Shown piece by piece: positions 10,440 through 18,325 of a stretch of DNA of 64,000 nucleotides; position 1 is the stretch's first letter; each line of letters opens with the position of its first letter. A model generated the notes under the pieces. It saw only the letters and a list, made by a program, of their open reading frames with translations. It was not told the origin of the DNA and made no database searches. The stretch is from an uncultured Clostridia bacterium. Its GTDB lineage: Bacteria; Bacillota; Clostridia; TANB77; CAG-508. Made by a program: the position numbers and the translations under genes. The stretch spans positions 1 through 64,000 of the forward strand of contig CAKPRA010000007.1 in assembly GCA_934180065.1 (NCBI GenBank), given 5' to 3'.

Positions 10440-11870
10440 ATGGCTAGGGGAAAAAGACTAAAAGGTTTAAAAATTAGTAATCTTATAATATTTTTGATAG
10501 TTGTGTTAATTATGGTAATAACATTACTTTTTAGTAGTATATATACAACAGGAACATCTTCTGTTTCATTAGTTGATGCAAAAAAATATTTAGATAATTC
10601 ACAAGCTCAGACAGATGCAAAAGGAAAGGTAACTGCTATTTATACAGATGAAAATGGTAATGAGATAGCGGATAAAGTAAGTATTACAGGTGATTTGGGT
10701 GATGAATATTGGGTTGAAAGAAAAGATATTGATGGATATAAGGCATATGGAGTAGACCCAATAAATAAAAAAGGTAATTTCGATGTTGAAGAAAAAATAG
10801 TAAATTTTAGATATGAGAAATTATTAAATGGAGTAAATAGTAATGTAGATGGAAAAAACGTAACTGTTCAAGTTATAAAAGATAAAGAAACAAGTAAGTA
10901 TAAAGAATATAAATTTATTATATTAACAGAAGATACAGAAGGAAATTCTTTAAAACAAGCAGAGTATAAAATTACTAATAAGAATTCAAGTGTAATAAGA
11001 AATGGAAAAGATTATACTGGTAATTATGTTGTTGGAAGTTTTTCTGCTGATTTAGAAGGAAATGATGAATATAAAATATCACAAATTAAAGCTCCTGAGG
11101 GATTTGAGAATATTAATGATATAAATGTTATTTTTTATAAAACATCAAACTCAAATCAGATTTTTATAAATGCAGTAGTTTTAAATACAGAAAATGTAAG
11201 TATTGATACAAATGAAGCTAATAGAGAAATTGTTTTGAAGATTAAAAATAGTAAGAAAAAAAATATTCCTGATGAACCAATCGTTCCTGAGGAGCCGCAA
11301 AAAATATTTGACTTAGAGATTAATAAAACTCTTAAAAATGTTAAAGTTATAACAGATGGTAAGAAAACTGAAAAAAATAAAACTGATGATAAGTTATTAA
11401 AAATTGATATTCCAAAAAGTAAAATTGCTAACACTGAAATAATAGCTACATATGTTTTGAATATTAAAAATGTTGGTGAAATTGCTGGGTATGCAACTGA
11501 AATATCAGACAATTTACCTGAAGGAATGGTAATTGTAAATTCTGATAAATGGACTGAGGATAATGGTATTGCAATTTGTAATGAGTTTTCAAATACAAAA
11601 TTGAATCCTGGTGATTCTGTTAGTGCAGAGATTGTATTGAGCTTTAAATTAACAGATTCTAATATTGGGTTGATAAATAACTTGGCAACTATTTCTGGAT
11701 ATTATAATGAGGAAGGTATTCCGGATAGTACGCCAGATAATAAATCCGAGGAGCCTATGTTGGTAACAATTAAAACTGGTAAAAAGGCTTTAATTACAAT
11801 TGAAGTTATTATTGCTCTAAGTTTGGCTAGTACTTTGATTTATGAGGTTAAAAAACATATTGAGAGATAA
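10440..11870 (+). CDS. Membrane-tailed surface protein with MucBP, SpaA-like and DUF11-like domains
   Basis: The 476-residue protein starts at ATG 10440 behind GAAAGGAAG. A hydrophobic segment at about residues 16-37 is a signal peptide or anchor. A MucBP-like domain follows (about 60-135, GKVTAIYTDENGNEI...GYKAYG...VNFRYEKL). Next come a SpaA-like domain (about 150-270) and a DUF11-like domain (about 285-445, YVLNIKNVGEIAGYATEISD). The C-terminus is VTIKTG, a hydrophobic helix and a basic end, which has the layout of a sorting signal but lacks LPXTG. It lies 93 bp after the giant GLUG protein gene with no clear terminator between, so the two probably form an operon. It could hold the giant protein at the surface; that link is inferred from position only. 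Confidence 0.83.
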   Translation: MARGKRLKGLKISNLIIFLIVVLIMVITLLFSSIYTTGTSSVSLVDAKKYLDNSQAQTDAKGKVTAIYTDENGNEIADKVSITGDLGDEYWVERKDIDGYKAYGVDPINKKGNFDVEEKIVNFRYEKLLNGVNSNVDGKNVTVQVIKDKETSKYKEYKFIILTEDTEGNSLKQAEYKITNKNSSVIRNGKDYTGNYVVGSFSADLEGNDEYKISQIKAPEGFENINDINVIFYKTSNSNQIFINAVVLNTENVSIDTNEANREIVLKIKNSKKKNIPDEPIVPEEPQKIFDLEINKTLKNVKVITDGKKTEKNKTDDKLLKIDIPKSKIANTEIIATYVLNIKNVGEIAGYATEISDNLPEGMVIVNSDKWTEDNGIAICNEFSNTKLNPGDSVSAEIVLSFKLTDSNIGLINNLATISGYYNEEGIPDSTPDNKSEEPMLVTIKTGKKALITIEVIIALSLASTLIYEVKKHIER

Positions 11871-11884
11871 TTTTTGGGTAAAAT

Positions 11885-11915
11885 GAACTTTGCTCTGTGG
11901 GGCGAAGTTCTTTTT
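11885..11915 (+). terminator. Rho-independent terminator
   Basis: GAACTTTGC (11885-11893) pairs with GCGAAGTTC (11902-11910), including one G-T pair, and is followed by TTTTT. It ends the GLUG protein operon. Confidence 0.88.
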
Positions 11916-11923
11916 GTGTAATG

Positions 11924-11974
11924 ATGCAGTAATGAGTCCGTGAGATTAGCTTGATATGCAGTAATGAGTCCGTG
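11924..11974. repeat. 19-bp direct repeat, two copies
   Basis: ATGCAGTAATGAGTCCGTG occurs at 11924-11942 and 11956-11974, identical, with start points 32 bp apart. It directly precedes the paired-arm element at 11975. Function unknown. Confidence 0.8.
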
Positions 11975-12130
11975 TAATAGAATATTATATAAAAAAATTC
12001 AAGTCTTGCTGGTCACCCTTACGTGGTTGTGTGAGAATGGTTGTACCCTCGTTTGGATTTTGTGGAGTTAGTATGTTTTCTAAAAGTTCCCAAACTGCGC
12101 GACTTTCATTTTTTTATATAATATCTATTA
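11975..12130. repeat. Paired-arm intergenic element, copy 1 (candidate structured RNA)
   Basis: A core of about 111 nt (11998-12108) is closed by complementary arms: 11975-11997 pairs with 12109-12130 with a single one-base bulge. The core is roughly three-quarters identical by eye to that at 20149-20260, sharing blocks such as CTTGCTGGTC, GTTGTGTGAG and CTGCGCG. A small hairpin AGTT-CCCA-AACT (12085-12096) is AGCT-CCCA-AGCT in copy 2, a compensatory pair change. Orientation and function are unknown. I do not recognise it as a named RNA family. Confidence 0.7.
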
Positions 12131-12155
12131 CACTAGTGCTCTATAGGTTTTTGGG

Positions 12156-12184
12156 TTGTATATTTTTTGCTCTTAGGATATAAT
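12156..12184 (+). promoter_or_regulatory. Sigma-A type promoter for the cellulase gene
   Basis: TTGTAT (12156-12161), a 17-bp spacer and TATAAT (12179-12184). Transcription would begin near 12191 and include the whole 34-bp tandem repeat array in the leader. Confidence 0.65.
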
Positions 12185-12187
12185 TAA

Positions 12188-12378
12188 TTTGGGAGAATTG
12201 ATTTTGTATTTTAGAGTTTAGTTTGGGAGAATTGGTTTTTTATTTTAGAGTTTAGTTTGGGAGAATTGGTTTTTTATTTTAGAGTTTAGTTTGGGAGAAT
12301 TGATTTTGTATTTTAGAGTTTAGTTTGGGAGAATTGGTTTTTTATTTTTAAATTTAGTTTGGAGGGAATGGTTTTTGT
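12188..12378 (+). repeat. 34-bp tandem repeats derived from the cellulase translation start region
   Basis: Five units begin at 12188, 12222, 12256, 12290 and 12324, each starting TTTGGGAGAATTG. A sixth, diverged, unit begins at 12358 and reads TTTGGAGGGAATGG, then TTTTTGT and the real ATG at 12379. In the other units the matching position reads ATT, so each repeat carries a Shine-Dalgarno-like GGGAGAA followed by a dead start codon. Confidence 0.9.
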
Positions 12379-13590
12379 ATGTCGAAATTTGTTAGATTTT
12401 TTATTGGATTTTTGCTTATTTTAGCATTTTTTTTTATGTTCTTGTTGTTTAGAAATGGTGGAAAGATAGATGGAATATTTGAGAATAATGTTTCTACTGG
12501 ATTTGAGGAGGAAGAAGTTGTTGATAAGAATTCTATTAAATATACTGGTTGGCTTAAGACAGAGGGGGCTGTTTTAGAAAATGAGAAAGGTGAACCTATT
12601 CAGTTGAGAGGTTTAAGTAGTCATGGAATTCAATGGTTTCCGGAAGTTCTTACATATGATAATTTAAAACAGTTGAAGGATGAATGGAAGATTAATGTTT
12701 TTAGATATGCTATGTATACGGATAGTAGTGCTAATGGATATATTGCTCATCCTGATGAATCTAAACAGGAGCTTTATAAGTTAGTGGATTTGGCAAAAGA
12801 TCTTGATATGTATGTTGTTATAGATTGGCATATTTTGTCTGATTATAATCCTCAGCAATATCAAGTTCAGGCTCATGATTTTTTTGATGAAGTTTCTGAG
12901 AGATATAAAGATACGCCGAATGTTATTTATGAAATTTGTAATGAGCCAAATGGAAATGCTAATTGGAATAATAATATTAAACCATATGCAGATGATATTA
13001 TAGGTGTTATTAGAAAAAATTGTCCTAAATCTTTGATTATTGTTGGAACTCCTATGTGGTGTACTTATATAAATGAGGTTGTGGAAAGTCCATTAAATTA
13101 TAAAAATATAGTTTATTCATGTCATTTTTATGCTGGTACGCATGGTGTTAATTTAAGAAAGGATATTGAAAGTTGTATTCAAAATAATATTCCTATTTTT
13201 ATTTCTGAGTGTGGAATAACTGATGCTACTGGTAATGGAGAGATATATAAGGATAGTTTTAGAGAATGGATTGAATTTTTGAATGAAAAAAATATTAGTT
13301 GGATTTTCTGGTCATTTTCTAATAAGGATGAGAGCTCTTCTATTTTGCAACCAAATTTTCCAATTGAAAAAGATAATTCCGAAAGTGAGAAAAATATAGA
13401 ATCTAATGATAAAACAAATGATGAAACGGTAGAAAAAGATGATAATAAGCTAACAGATGAGAAAAGAATAGATAATAGTGTGATTGAAAATGATAATATT
13501 AAAAATGAAGTTATAAAGATTGATGATTATTTAACTGAAACTGGTAAATTTTTAAAAGGAATATATACATATTCTGTTGCTGAGAAGTAA
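12379..13590 (+). CDS. GH5 endo-beta-glucanase (cellulase), N-terminally membrane anchored
   Basis: The 403-residue protein hydrolyses beta-1,4-glucan. A hydrophobic segment (residues 8-24) with a short N-terminus acts as anchor or signal. The GH5 barrel spans about 55-325 plus a final helix. Expected residues are acid/base E189 (ICNEPNG), nucleophile E277 (FISECG), H249 (SCHFYAGTHG) and the IDWH strand end near 148-151. In related enzymes the loop after the last strand (here FWSFSNKDESSS) leads directly to the terminal helix. Here about 56 acidic, low-complexity residues (327-382) are inserted before that helix (LTETGKFLKG). It lies upstream of a cellulose-synthase-like gene, so it may trim or release the polymer, as BcsZ does in bacterial cellulose systems. 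Start: GGAGGG precedes ATG 12379. Confidence 0.9.
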   Translation: MSKFVRFFIGFLLILAFFFMFLLFRNGGKIDGIFENNVSTGFEEEEVVDKNSIKYTGWLKTEGAVLENEKGEPIQLRGLSSHGIQWFPEVLTYDNLKQLKDEWKINVFRYAMYTDSSANGYIAHPDESKQELYKLVDLAKDLDMYVVIDWHILSDYNPQQYQVQAHDFFDEVSERYKDTPNVIYEICNEPNGNANWNNNIKPYADDIIGVIRKNCPKSLIIVGTPMWCTYINEVVESPLNYKNIVYSCHFYAGTHGVNLRKDIESCIQNNIPIFISECGITDATGNGEIYKDSFREWIEFLNEKNISWIFWSFSNKDESSSILQPNFPIEKDNSESEKNIESNDKTNDETVEKDDNKLTDEKRIDNSVIENDNIKNEVIKIDDYLTETGKFLKGIYTYSVAEK

Positions 13591-13613
13591 GCTTATTATT
13601 TTATGATTGAACT

Positions 13614-13650
13614 GATATGTATATATATATATCCACATATCCGGCTCATA
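13614..13650. repeat. Coreless arm pair / solo end of the paired-arm element family
   Basis: GATATGT (13614-13620) and ACATATC (13635-13641) are inverted around an AT stretch. The right side, read on the minus strand, gives GAGCCGGATATGT, matching the left arm end of the element at 20121-20131 and the solo end at 62528. It lies just after the cellulase gene and may fold as a weak hairpin. Confidence 0.5.
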
Positions 13651-13707
13651 AAAAATATGACCGTAAATAGTAACTTTGAATATTTAGGTTGTTTTGTTAT
13701 TTTTGTA

Positions 13708-13736
13708 TTGTTTCTTTATTTTTAGTAGTATATAAT
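13708..13736 (+). promoter_or_regulatory. Sigma-A type promoter for the GT2 gene
   Basis: TTGTTT (13708-13713), a 17-bp spacer and TATAAT (13731-13736), 48 bp upstream of the start codon. Confidence 0.65.
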
Positions 13737-13783
13737 TTTCGTGTGATATTTTGATATATTGATATAAGATAGGAGTTTTTTAG

Positions 13784-15421
13784 ATGTCAAATAAAAGAGC
13801 AAAGAGGATGAAGGAGAATAATAAGGGGTTAGGAAATCCAATTAAACAAATTGTTTATGCATTTACAATTATACTTACATTTATATATATAACATATAGA
13901 ATTTGTTTTACATTACCATTACATTTGGGGGCTGTTGGACTTGTATGTTCAATTATTGTATTATTACTAGAGATTTGGGAATCTGCCGATTTTTTTATTT
14001 ATTATATTAATATTTTGAGTGTTAATAAAAGCTCTCCAAAGGTTCCAGTTATTACGGATATGAATGTTTTCCCGGAAGTTGATGTTTTGATTGCTACTAT
14101 AAATGAAGGAGAAAATCTTTTACGAAATACTATAGAAGCATGCAAAAATATGAACTATCCGGACAAATCAAAAGTTCATATTTACGTTTGTGATGATGGA
14201 AATAGAGCTAATATAAAGAATTTGGCAGAGAATTTAAATGTTAATTATATTACAAGAATTTCAAATAATGATGCGAAAGCTGGTAACTATAACCATGCAC
14301 TACAAATTATAAAATCTCCATTGGTTGCAACTTTTGATGCCGATATGGCACCAACTGAGAATTTTTTAATGAAAACTGTCCCATTTTTTGTTAAAGAAAA
14401 CAACATTGGTTTTATACAATTGCCACAAAGCTTTATAAATCCGGATATTTTTCAGTTTAGATTTGGATTAAGTAAGAAAATTCCTTTTGAACAAGACTAT
14501 TTTTACCATTCAATTCAAATTGCTAAAAATGCTACAAATTCTGCTATTTATTGCGGTACAAATACAGTTTTTAGTAGAAAAGCATTAGATGATGTTAAAG
14601 GTTTTGCTAAAAATACAATTTCTGAAGATATTGCTACAGGTATGCAAGTTGAATCAAAAGGATATAAATGCTTAGCATTAGATGATGTTGAGGCCTACGG
14701 AATTGCGGTTAATGATGTTACAGGTTTTGTTAAACAAAGATCAAGATGGGCTAGAGGTTGTATTCAAATTTTTAAAAAGTTTAAGATTATTAGAAATAAA
14801 GGTTTGTCTGCTAGACAGAAGTTAGAATATTTATCTTGTGTTTCATATTGGTTTTTTGGAGTTAAAAGAATGCTTTATATGTTGGCACCATTGCTTTTCA
14901 GTATATTTGGAATTATAATTATAGATTGTGATTTGAAGACATTTATTGCTATATGGCTTCCAACTTATTTAATTAAAAGATTTGTTATAGATATTTCTGA
15001 ACATAATAAGAGATCTGCAACATGGAATAAGATTTATGAAACAATTTTGACACCAGTATTAGCAAAAGAAGCTTTGAAAGAGCTATTTGGATTTGGAAGT
15101 ACAAAATTTGAAGTTACACCTAAATATTCACCAGCTAAGAAAATGACTAAAACTCATAAAAGATTACTTACAAGTCATTTTATACTATGGACATTAAGTA
15201 TTATTGGTTTGATTATGAGTGTTATTAAGATATTCTCACAAGGATTTATCGTATATATTTTCTCATTTGTATGGTTAATTTCAAATATATTCTATTTAAC
15301 TACTGCTATAATTTTTGATTTAAAAAATAAATCTAAAATGCCAAAAGATTTTGAACCAAATAAAGTAAAAGGATTTGGAAGATTATCATGTTTATCAATT
15401 TTTTTAGGAATTGGGAAGTAA
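13784..15421 (+). CDS. Cellulose-synthase-like family 2 glycosyltransferase (BcsA type, no PilZ domain)
   Basis: The 545-residue membrane enzyme should polymerise and export a beta-glucan from UDP-glucose. Two N-terminal helices (about 22-68) precede the GT-A domain. That domain shows DDG (137-139), KAGNYNHAL (165-173), DAD (185-187), the YCGTN motif (256-260), acceptor-site ED (281-282) and QRSRW (318-322). More helices follow about 345-400 and 455-525, with KFEVTPK between them, all as in BcsA. It is shorter than most BcsA proteins and has no recognisable C-terminal c-di-GMP-binding PilZ domain. The cellulase gene upstream supports a polysaccharide synthesis pair. Whether the product is cellulose or another (for example mixed-linkage) beta-glucan cannot be told from sequence. 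Start: ATAGGAG precedes ATG 13784. Confidence 0.88.
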   Translation: MSNKRAKRMKENNKGLGNPIKQIVYAFTIILTFIYITYRICFTLPLHLGAVGLVCSIIVLLLEIWESADFFIYYINILSVNKSSPKVPVITDMNVFPEVDVLIATINEGENLLRNTIEACKNMNYPDKSKVHIYVCDDGNRANIKNLAENLNVNYITRISNNDAKAGNYNHALQIIKSPLVATFDADMAPTENFLMKTVPFFVKENNIGFIQLPQSFINPDIFQFRFGLSKKIPFEQDYFYHSIQIAKNATNSAIYCGTNTVFSRKALDDVKGFAKNTISEDIATGMQVESKGYKCLALDDVEAYGIAVNDVTGFVKQRSRWARGCIQIFKKFKIIRNKGLSARQKLEYLSCVSYWFFGVKRMLYMLAPLLFSIFGIIIIDCDLKTFIAIWLPTYLIKRFVIDISEHNKRSATWNKIYETILTPVLAKEALKELFGFGSTKFEVTPKYSPAKKMTKTHKRLLTSHFILWTLSIIGLIMSVIKIFSQGFIVYIFSFVWLISNIFYLTTAIIFDLKNKSKMPKDFEPNKVKGFGRLSCLSIFLGIGK

Positions 15422-15430
15422 AAAGTAATA

Positions 15431-15462
15431 AAAAAATTGCTCTTATTAAAGAGCAATTTTTT
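15431..15462. terminator. Bidirectional terminator between convergent genes
   Basis: AAAAAATTGCTCTT (15431-15444) pairs perfectly with AAGAGCAATTTTTT (15449-15462) around ATTA. It serves the GT2 gene on plus and the SDR gene on minus. Confidence 0.92.
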
Positions 15463-15472
15463 GTGCAAAATT

Positions 15473-16198
15473 TTAATTCCATCCACCATTTATTGCAATT
15501 ACCTGACCTGTTGTGTAATCATCATTTATAAGCCATTGGATGCATTTTGAAATTGAATGTGGATTACCAATTTTTTCTAAAGGAATTTCTTGTCTTATTT
15601 CTTCTAGCTCTTCTGATGATAGATGTTCATTCATTTTTGTATCTATAATTCCTGGTGCTATACTATTTACACGAATATTTGATGGACCAAGCTCTTTGGC
15701 TAAAGATTTTGTCATAGCATCTAATCCAGCTTTTGAAACTGAATAATGTACTTCGCATGATGCTCCTATTTGACCCCAGATTGATGAAATATTAATTATT
15801 AATCCGGATTTATTATGAATCATAGATGGTAAGGTGTCTTTTATTGTGTAAAATGCAGATGTTAGATTAGTTTGTATCACTGTGTTCCAGTCTATATCTG
15901 TAATATCTGTGAAAAGTTTTATTTGTGATATTCCAGCATTATTTATTAATACATCAATTTTATGATATTTATCTATGCAAAAGTTTATCATTTTAGTTAC
16001 TTCTATATGATTTGATACATCTGCTTTATAAATATCGATTATTATATTTTTTTCTTTTAAATCAGATTGAATTTTTTTGGCTTCCTGCTCTGATTTATTA
16101 TAATTAAGAATTACATGATTTCCATCCTCTGCAAGAGTTTGTACTATATCAGCTCCAATTCCATTAGATCCACCAGTTACTAATATGATTTTTGACAT
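15473..16198 (-). CDS. SDR-family NAD(P)-dependent oxidoreductase (FabG-like)
   Basis: This 241-residue cytoplasmic reductase has a classical short-chain dehydrogenase fold. Cofactor-binding TGGSNGIG (8-15), structural NNAG (86-89), N111, catalytic S139 (NISS) and the Y152-x-x-x-K156 pair (YSVSK) are all present, so it should be active. Its relatives include 3-oxoacyl-ACP reductase and sugar or steroid dehydrogenases; the substrate cannot be assigned, and it stands outside any fatty-acid operon. It lies downstream of the three minus-strand tRNA genes, separated by a hairpin. AGGAGAAA precedes the start at 16198. Confidence 0.88.
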   Translation of the reverse strand: MSKIILVTGGSNGIGADIVQTLAEDGNHVILNYNKSEQEAKKIQSDLKEKNIIIDIYKADVSNHIEVTKMINFCIDKYHKIDVLINNAGISQIKLFTDITDIDWNTVIQTNLTSAFYTIKDTLPSMIHNKSGLIINISSIWGQIGASCEVHYSVSKAGLDAMTKSLAKELGPSNIRVNSIAPGIIDTKMNEHLSSEELEEIRQEIPLEKIGNPHSISKCIQWLINDDYTTGQVIAINGGWN

Positions 16199-16231
16199 AG
16201 AGATTTCTCCTTTTTAGTTTATTATAAACAA

Positions 16232-16265
16232 AAAATCAGACAAGTTTTATAACAAGCCTGATTTT
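16232..16265 (-). terminator. Hairpin ending the minus-strand tRNA cluster
   Basis: On the plus strand AAAATCAG (16232-16239) and CTGATTTT (16258-16265) are complementary. On the minus strand the stem is followed by a T run. A GTT-TTAT-AAC mini-stem sits in the loop. Some read-through into the SDR gene is possible. Confidence 0.6.
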
Positions 16266-16271
16266 AAGTAT

Positions 16272-16347
<76 letters not shown>

Positions 16348-16362
16348 ATTATTTATATATTG

Positions 16363-16437
16363 TGGTGACCCGTACGAGAATCGAACTCATGTCTCCGCCG
16401 TGAAAGGGCGATGTCTTAACCGCTTGACCAACGGGCC
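16363..16437 (-). tRNA. tRNA-Glu (TTC), CCA encoded
   Basis: On the minus strand the acceptor GGCCCGT pairs with ACGGGTC. The anticodon loop CTTTCAC gives TTC, and discriminator A is followed by encoded CCA (16363-16365). Confidence 0.96.
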
Positions 16438-16449
16438 AAAAATAATATG

Positions 16450-16480
16450 AATGTTTAGGATTTTTTAAATCCTAAACATT
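16450..16480 (-). other. Perfect spacer hairpin between tRNA-Lys and tRNA-Glu
   Basis: ATGTTTAGGATTT and AAATCCTAAACAT form a 13-bp stem between the two tRNA genes, with no T tract directly after it on the minus strand. It may be a processing signal or a weak attenuator. Confidence 0.6.
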
Positions 16481-16556
16481 TGGTGAGCCATCGCAGACTC
16501 GAACTGCGGACAACTTGATTAAAAGTCAAGTGCTCTACCACCTGAGCTAATGACCC
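16481..16556 (-). tRNA. tRNA-Lys (TTT), CCA encoded
   Basis: On the minus strand the acceptor GGGTCAT pairs with ATGGCTC, including G-T pairs. The anticodon loop CTTTTAA gives TTT. CCA is encoded at 16481-16483. It is the first gene of the Lys-Glu-Thr transcript. Confidence 0.96.
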
Positions 16557-16602
16557 AAATGATTCACATTATTTTTTTATGTGTTTGCTGAACACAAGAG
16601 TT

Positions 16603-16631
16603 ATTATAATCGCATAATCGAAAAATGTCAA
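16603..16631 (-). promoter_or_regulatory. Consensus sigma-A promoter of the tRNA Lys-Glu-Thr operon
   Basis: On the minus strand TTGACA (16631-16626), a 17-bp spacer and TATAAT (16608-16603), all consensus. It lies about 50 bp upstream of tRNA-Lys. Confidence 0.9.
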
Positions 16632-16679
16632 TACATTTTTTAAAAAAATTAAAAAAAAATAAAAAAAAATTAAAATATC

Positions 16680-16708
16680 TTGTAATAAACATATTGATAC
16701 GTTATAAT
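16680..16708 (+). promoter_or_regulatory. Promoter of the first TasA-like gene
   Basis: TTGTAA (16680-16685), a 17-bp spacer and TATAAT (16703-16708). The next TasA-like gene uses the same TTGTAA/17/TATAAT arrangement. Confidence 0.75.
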
Positions 16709-16745
16709 TTAATTATGTCAAAACAAATGAAAAGGAGAAGTGAAG

Positions 16746-17426
16746 ATGAGTGATAATAAAAATGTTAGAGAAAATTCTAATATCAAAATAGAAAATTCAG
16801 GAAAAAGAACAATAAAAATATCACTTATGGGAATTATTGTAGTTTTCTTAGTATTATTTGTAGGAGTGGGATATGCATTGTTTACTTCAACAAAAAAAGA
16901 TTCTGCAAATGCAAAAATTGGAACTATAAATGTTAAATTAGAAGAAGATTGGCCAGAACCGGGAGGTACTACTGAAGCAGGAGAAAAATATGATGAATAT
17001 GGAATAAAAAAATATACTAAGAAAGTATGGGGAAAATCTATAGGTGATGTAGATGCGTATGTGCGTGTTAGATGTATTCCGATTGTAGAATATTTTGAAC
17101 AAACAGGGAACGGAAATGGAAACTGGATAACAACTCCTATTGATCAAGATTCAATTACTATAAATATAACTGCTACAGATAGTAATGGAAATGAAACTTG
17201 GGTAAAAGATGGAGAATATTGGTATTATACAAAAGTTTTACATTCAAATGAAAATACTGATGAAATAAAAATTGATTGGCAAATAGATGAAATACCAACT
17301 GAATTAAAAGAAAAGTCTATAAGAGCAAATGTAAAAGTTATTTTGGAATATGCACAAACAACACATGAGTTATGGAAGAATATTTTTCAAATAGATAAAT
17401 TACCAGAAAAGGTTGAGAAAGTATAA
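16746..17426 (+). CDS. TasA/camelysin-like secreted protein 1
   Basis: The 226-residue protein has a 22-residue charged N-terminus, then a hydrophobic stretch ending GVGYALFTSTKKDSANAKIGTINVKL. That is the pattern of proteins secreted with SipW-dependent signal peptides (TasA, camelysin/CalY, BsaA). The mature part is about 175 residues with the expected core of W, Y and acidic motifs (VWGKSIGDVDAYVRVR). TasA-type proteins form extracellular fibres. ATG 16746 is preferred because the in-frame GTG at 16740 sits within the Shine-Dalgarno AAAGGAGAAG. It has its own promoter and terminator. No SipW gene lies in the window. The fold family is likely; fibre formation is inferred. Confidence 0.75.
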   Translation: MSDNKNVRENSNIKIENSGKRTIKISLMGIIVVFLVLFVGVGYALFTSTKKDSANAKIGTINVKLEEDWPEPGGTTEAGEKYDEYGIKKYTKKVWGKSIGDVDAYVRVRCIPIVEYFEQTGNGNGNWITTPIDQDSITINITATDSNGNETWVKDGEYWYYTKVLHSNENTDEIKIDWQIDEIPTELKEKSIRANVKVILEYAQTTHELWKNIFQIDKLPEKVEKV

Positions 17427-17430
17427 TATA

Positions 17431-17467
17431 AAAAACGTTATTTATTAATTAAATAACGTTTTTTTTG
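17431..17467 (+). terminator. Rho-independent terminator
   Basis: AACGTTATTTA (17434-17444) pairs with TAAATAACGTT (17450-17460), followed by a run of T. Confidence 0.9.
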
Positions 17468-17510
17468 CAAAATATATTATAAAAAATTCTTATTTGTTAT
17501 GCTTATTATA

Positions 17511-17539
17511 TTGTAAAATAAGTATTCTTCATATATAAT
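17511..17539 (+). promoter_or_regulatory. Promoter of the second TasA-like gene
   Basis: TTGTAA (17511-17516), a 17-bp spacer and TATAAT (17534-17539), 41 bp before the start codon. Confidence 0.75.
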
Positions 17540-17580
17540 AAAAATGTACAAAAGTAAAATTAAGATAGAAGGGAGATACT

Positions 17581-18300
17581 ATGGATAAGAAAAAGAAAAT
17601 AATAGTTACAATTGTAATTGCTGTTATATTAATGTTTGTAGTTACAATTGCTGGAGTTGCAATAAGCAATACTATAGAAAATACTGTAAAGTCAGGAACT
17701 GTAAAAGTTGATGATATAAATTTGCAAGTTATACATGAAAATGGGGTATCAGACAAAAAGATTGTTGGCTGGCAGCCAAGTGATATTGATGAAATAACGT
17801 GGAATGTTAAGAATGTAGGAACATCAGCAGTATATACAAGAAATAAGATACAGGTATATTTTAATGGCGAGATACCAGAAAATTCTCAAGTTATATATTT
17901 ATATCCAGCTAATATGACTAGATCACAAATAATTAAAGATTTTGAAAAAGGTGAAAATTCAAAATATGCAATAAAAAAACAAATTGAAGATATAAAAATA
18001 GATGAGAATACAACTAAAAAAGGATTCGAATATGAAGTACTTGGAGATATTCTAGATGGAACTAAAATGACAGGAAAATCAAGTGAAGTTGACTATAACT
18101 CAAAAGATTTTTCCGCAACAACTGATGATTCAAGTAAAACAGAAGATGTTGTTGCATTCAAATTATTATTTAGTCCAAAAGCATCATATTTATTTCAAGG
18201 AAAAGAGCTTTCAATCAAAGTTGTTACAGAAGCAATGCAATGTACTGATGAAGGAAAAGCTGAATGGAAAATTGTTGGCTCTCAAACAATAGGAGGATAA
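17581..18300 (+). CDS. TasA/camelysin-like secreted protein 2
   Basis: The 239-residue protein begins with a lysine-rich N-terminus and one hydrophobic segment (about 8-28). Then comes NTVKSGTVKVDDINLQV and a WNVKNVGTSAVYTRNKIQV stretch that resembles the beta-sandwich of SipW-cognate matrix proteins. I see no catalytic motif and no anchor. GAAGGGAG precedes ATG 17581. The next gene starts 25 bp downstream with its own Shine-Dalgarno, so the two are co-transcribed. It probably supplies a fibre subunit or cap for the LPKTG protein that follows; this role is inferred from order. Confidence 0.72.
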   Translation: MDKKKKIIVTIVIAVILMFVVTIAGVAISNTIENTVKSGTVKVDDINLQVIHENGVSDKKIVGWQPSDIDEITWNVKNVGTSAVYTRNKIQVYFNGEIPENSQVIYLYPANMTRSQIIKDFEKGENSKYAIKKQIEDIKIDENTTKKGFEYEVLGDILDGTKMTGKSSEVDYNSKDFSATTDDSSKTEDVVAFKLLFSPKASYLFQGKELSIKVVTEAMQCTDEGKAEWKIVGSQTIGG

Positions 18301-18325
18301 TAAAAATAATAAAAAGGAGAAAGAT

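Noticed and set aside
11924..11974. ATGAGTCCGTGAG resembles the hammerhead ribozyme core
   Set aside because: The CUGANGA and GAAA core elements and the paired stem II GGAC are missing. The two copies look like a simple direct repeat.
12188..12378. Regular repeats as a CRISPR array
   Set aside because: The 34-bp units are contiguous with no unique spacers and no cas genes nearby.
16740..16745. Extended starts at GTG 1644, ATG 2868, GTG 16740, TTG 22459, GTG 59369 and TTG 60054
   Set aside because: Each lies in or before the Shine-Dalgarno of a better-placed ATG downstream.
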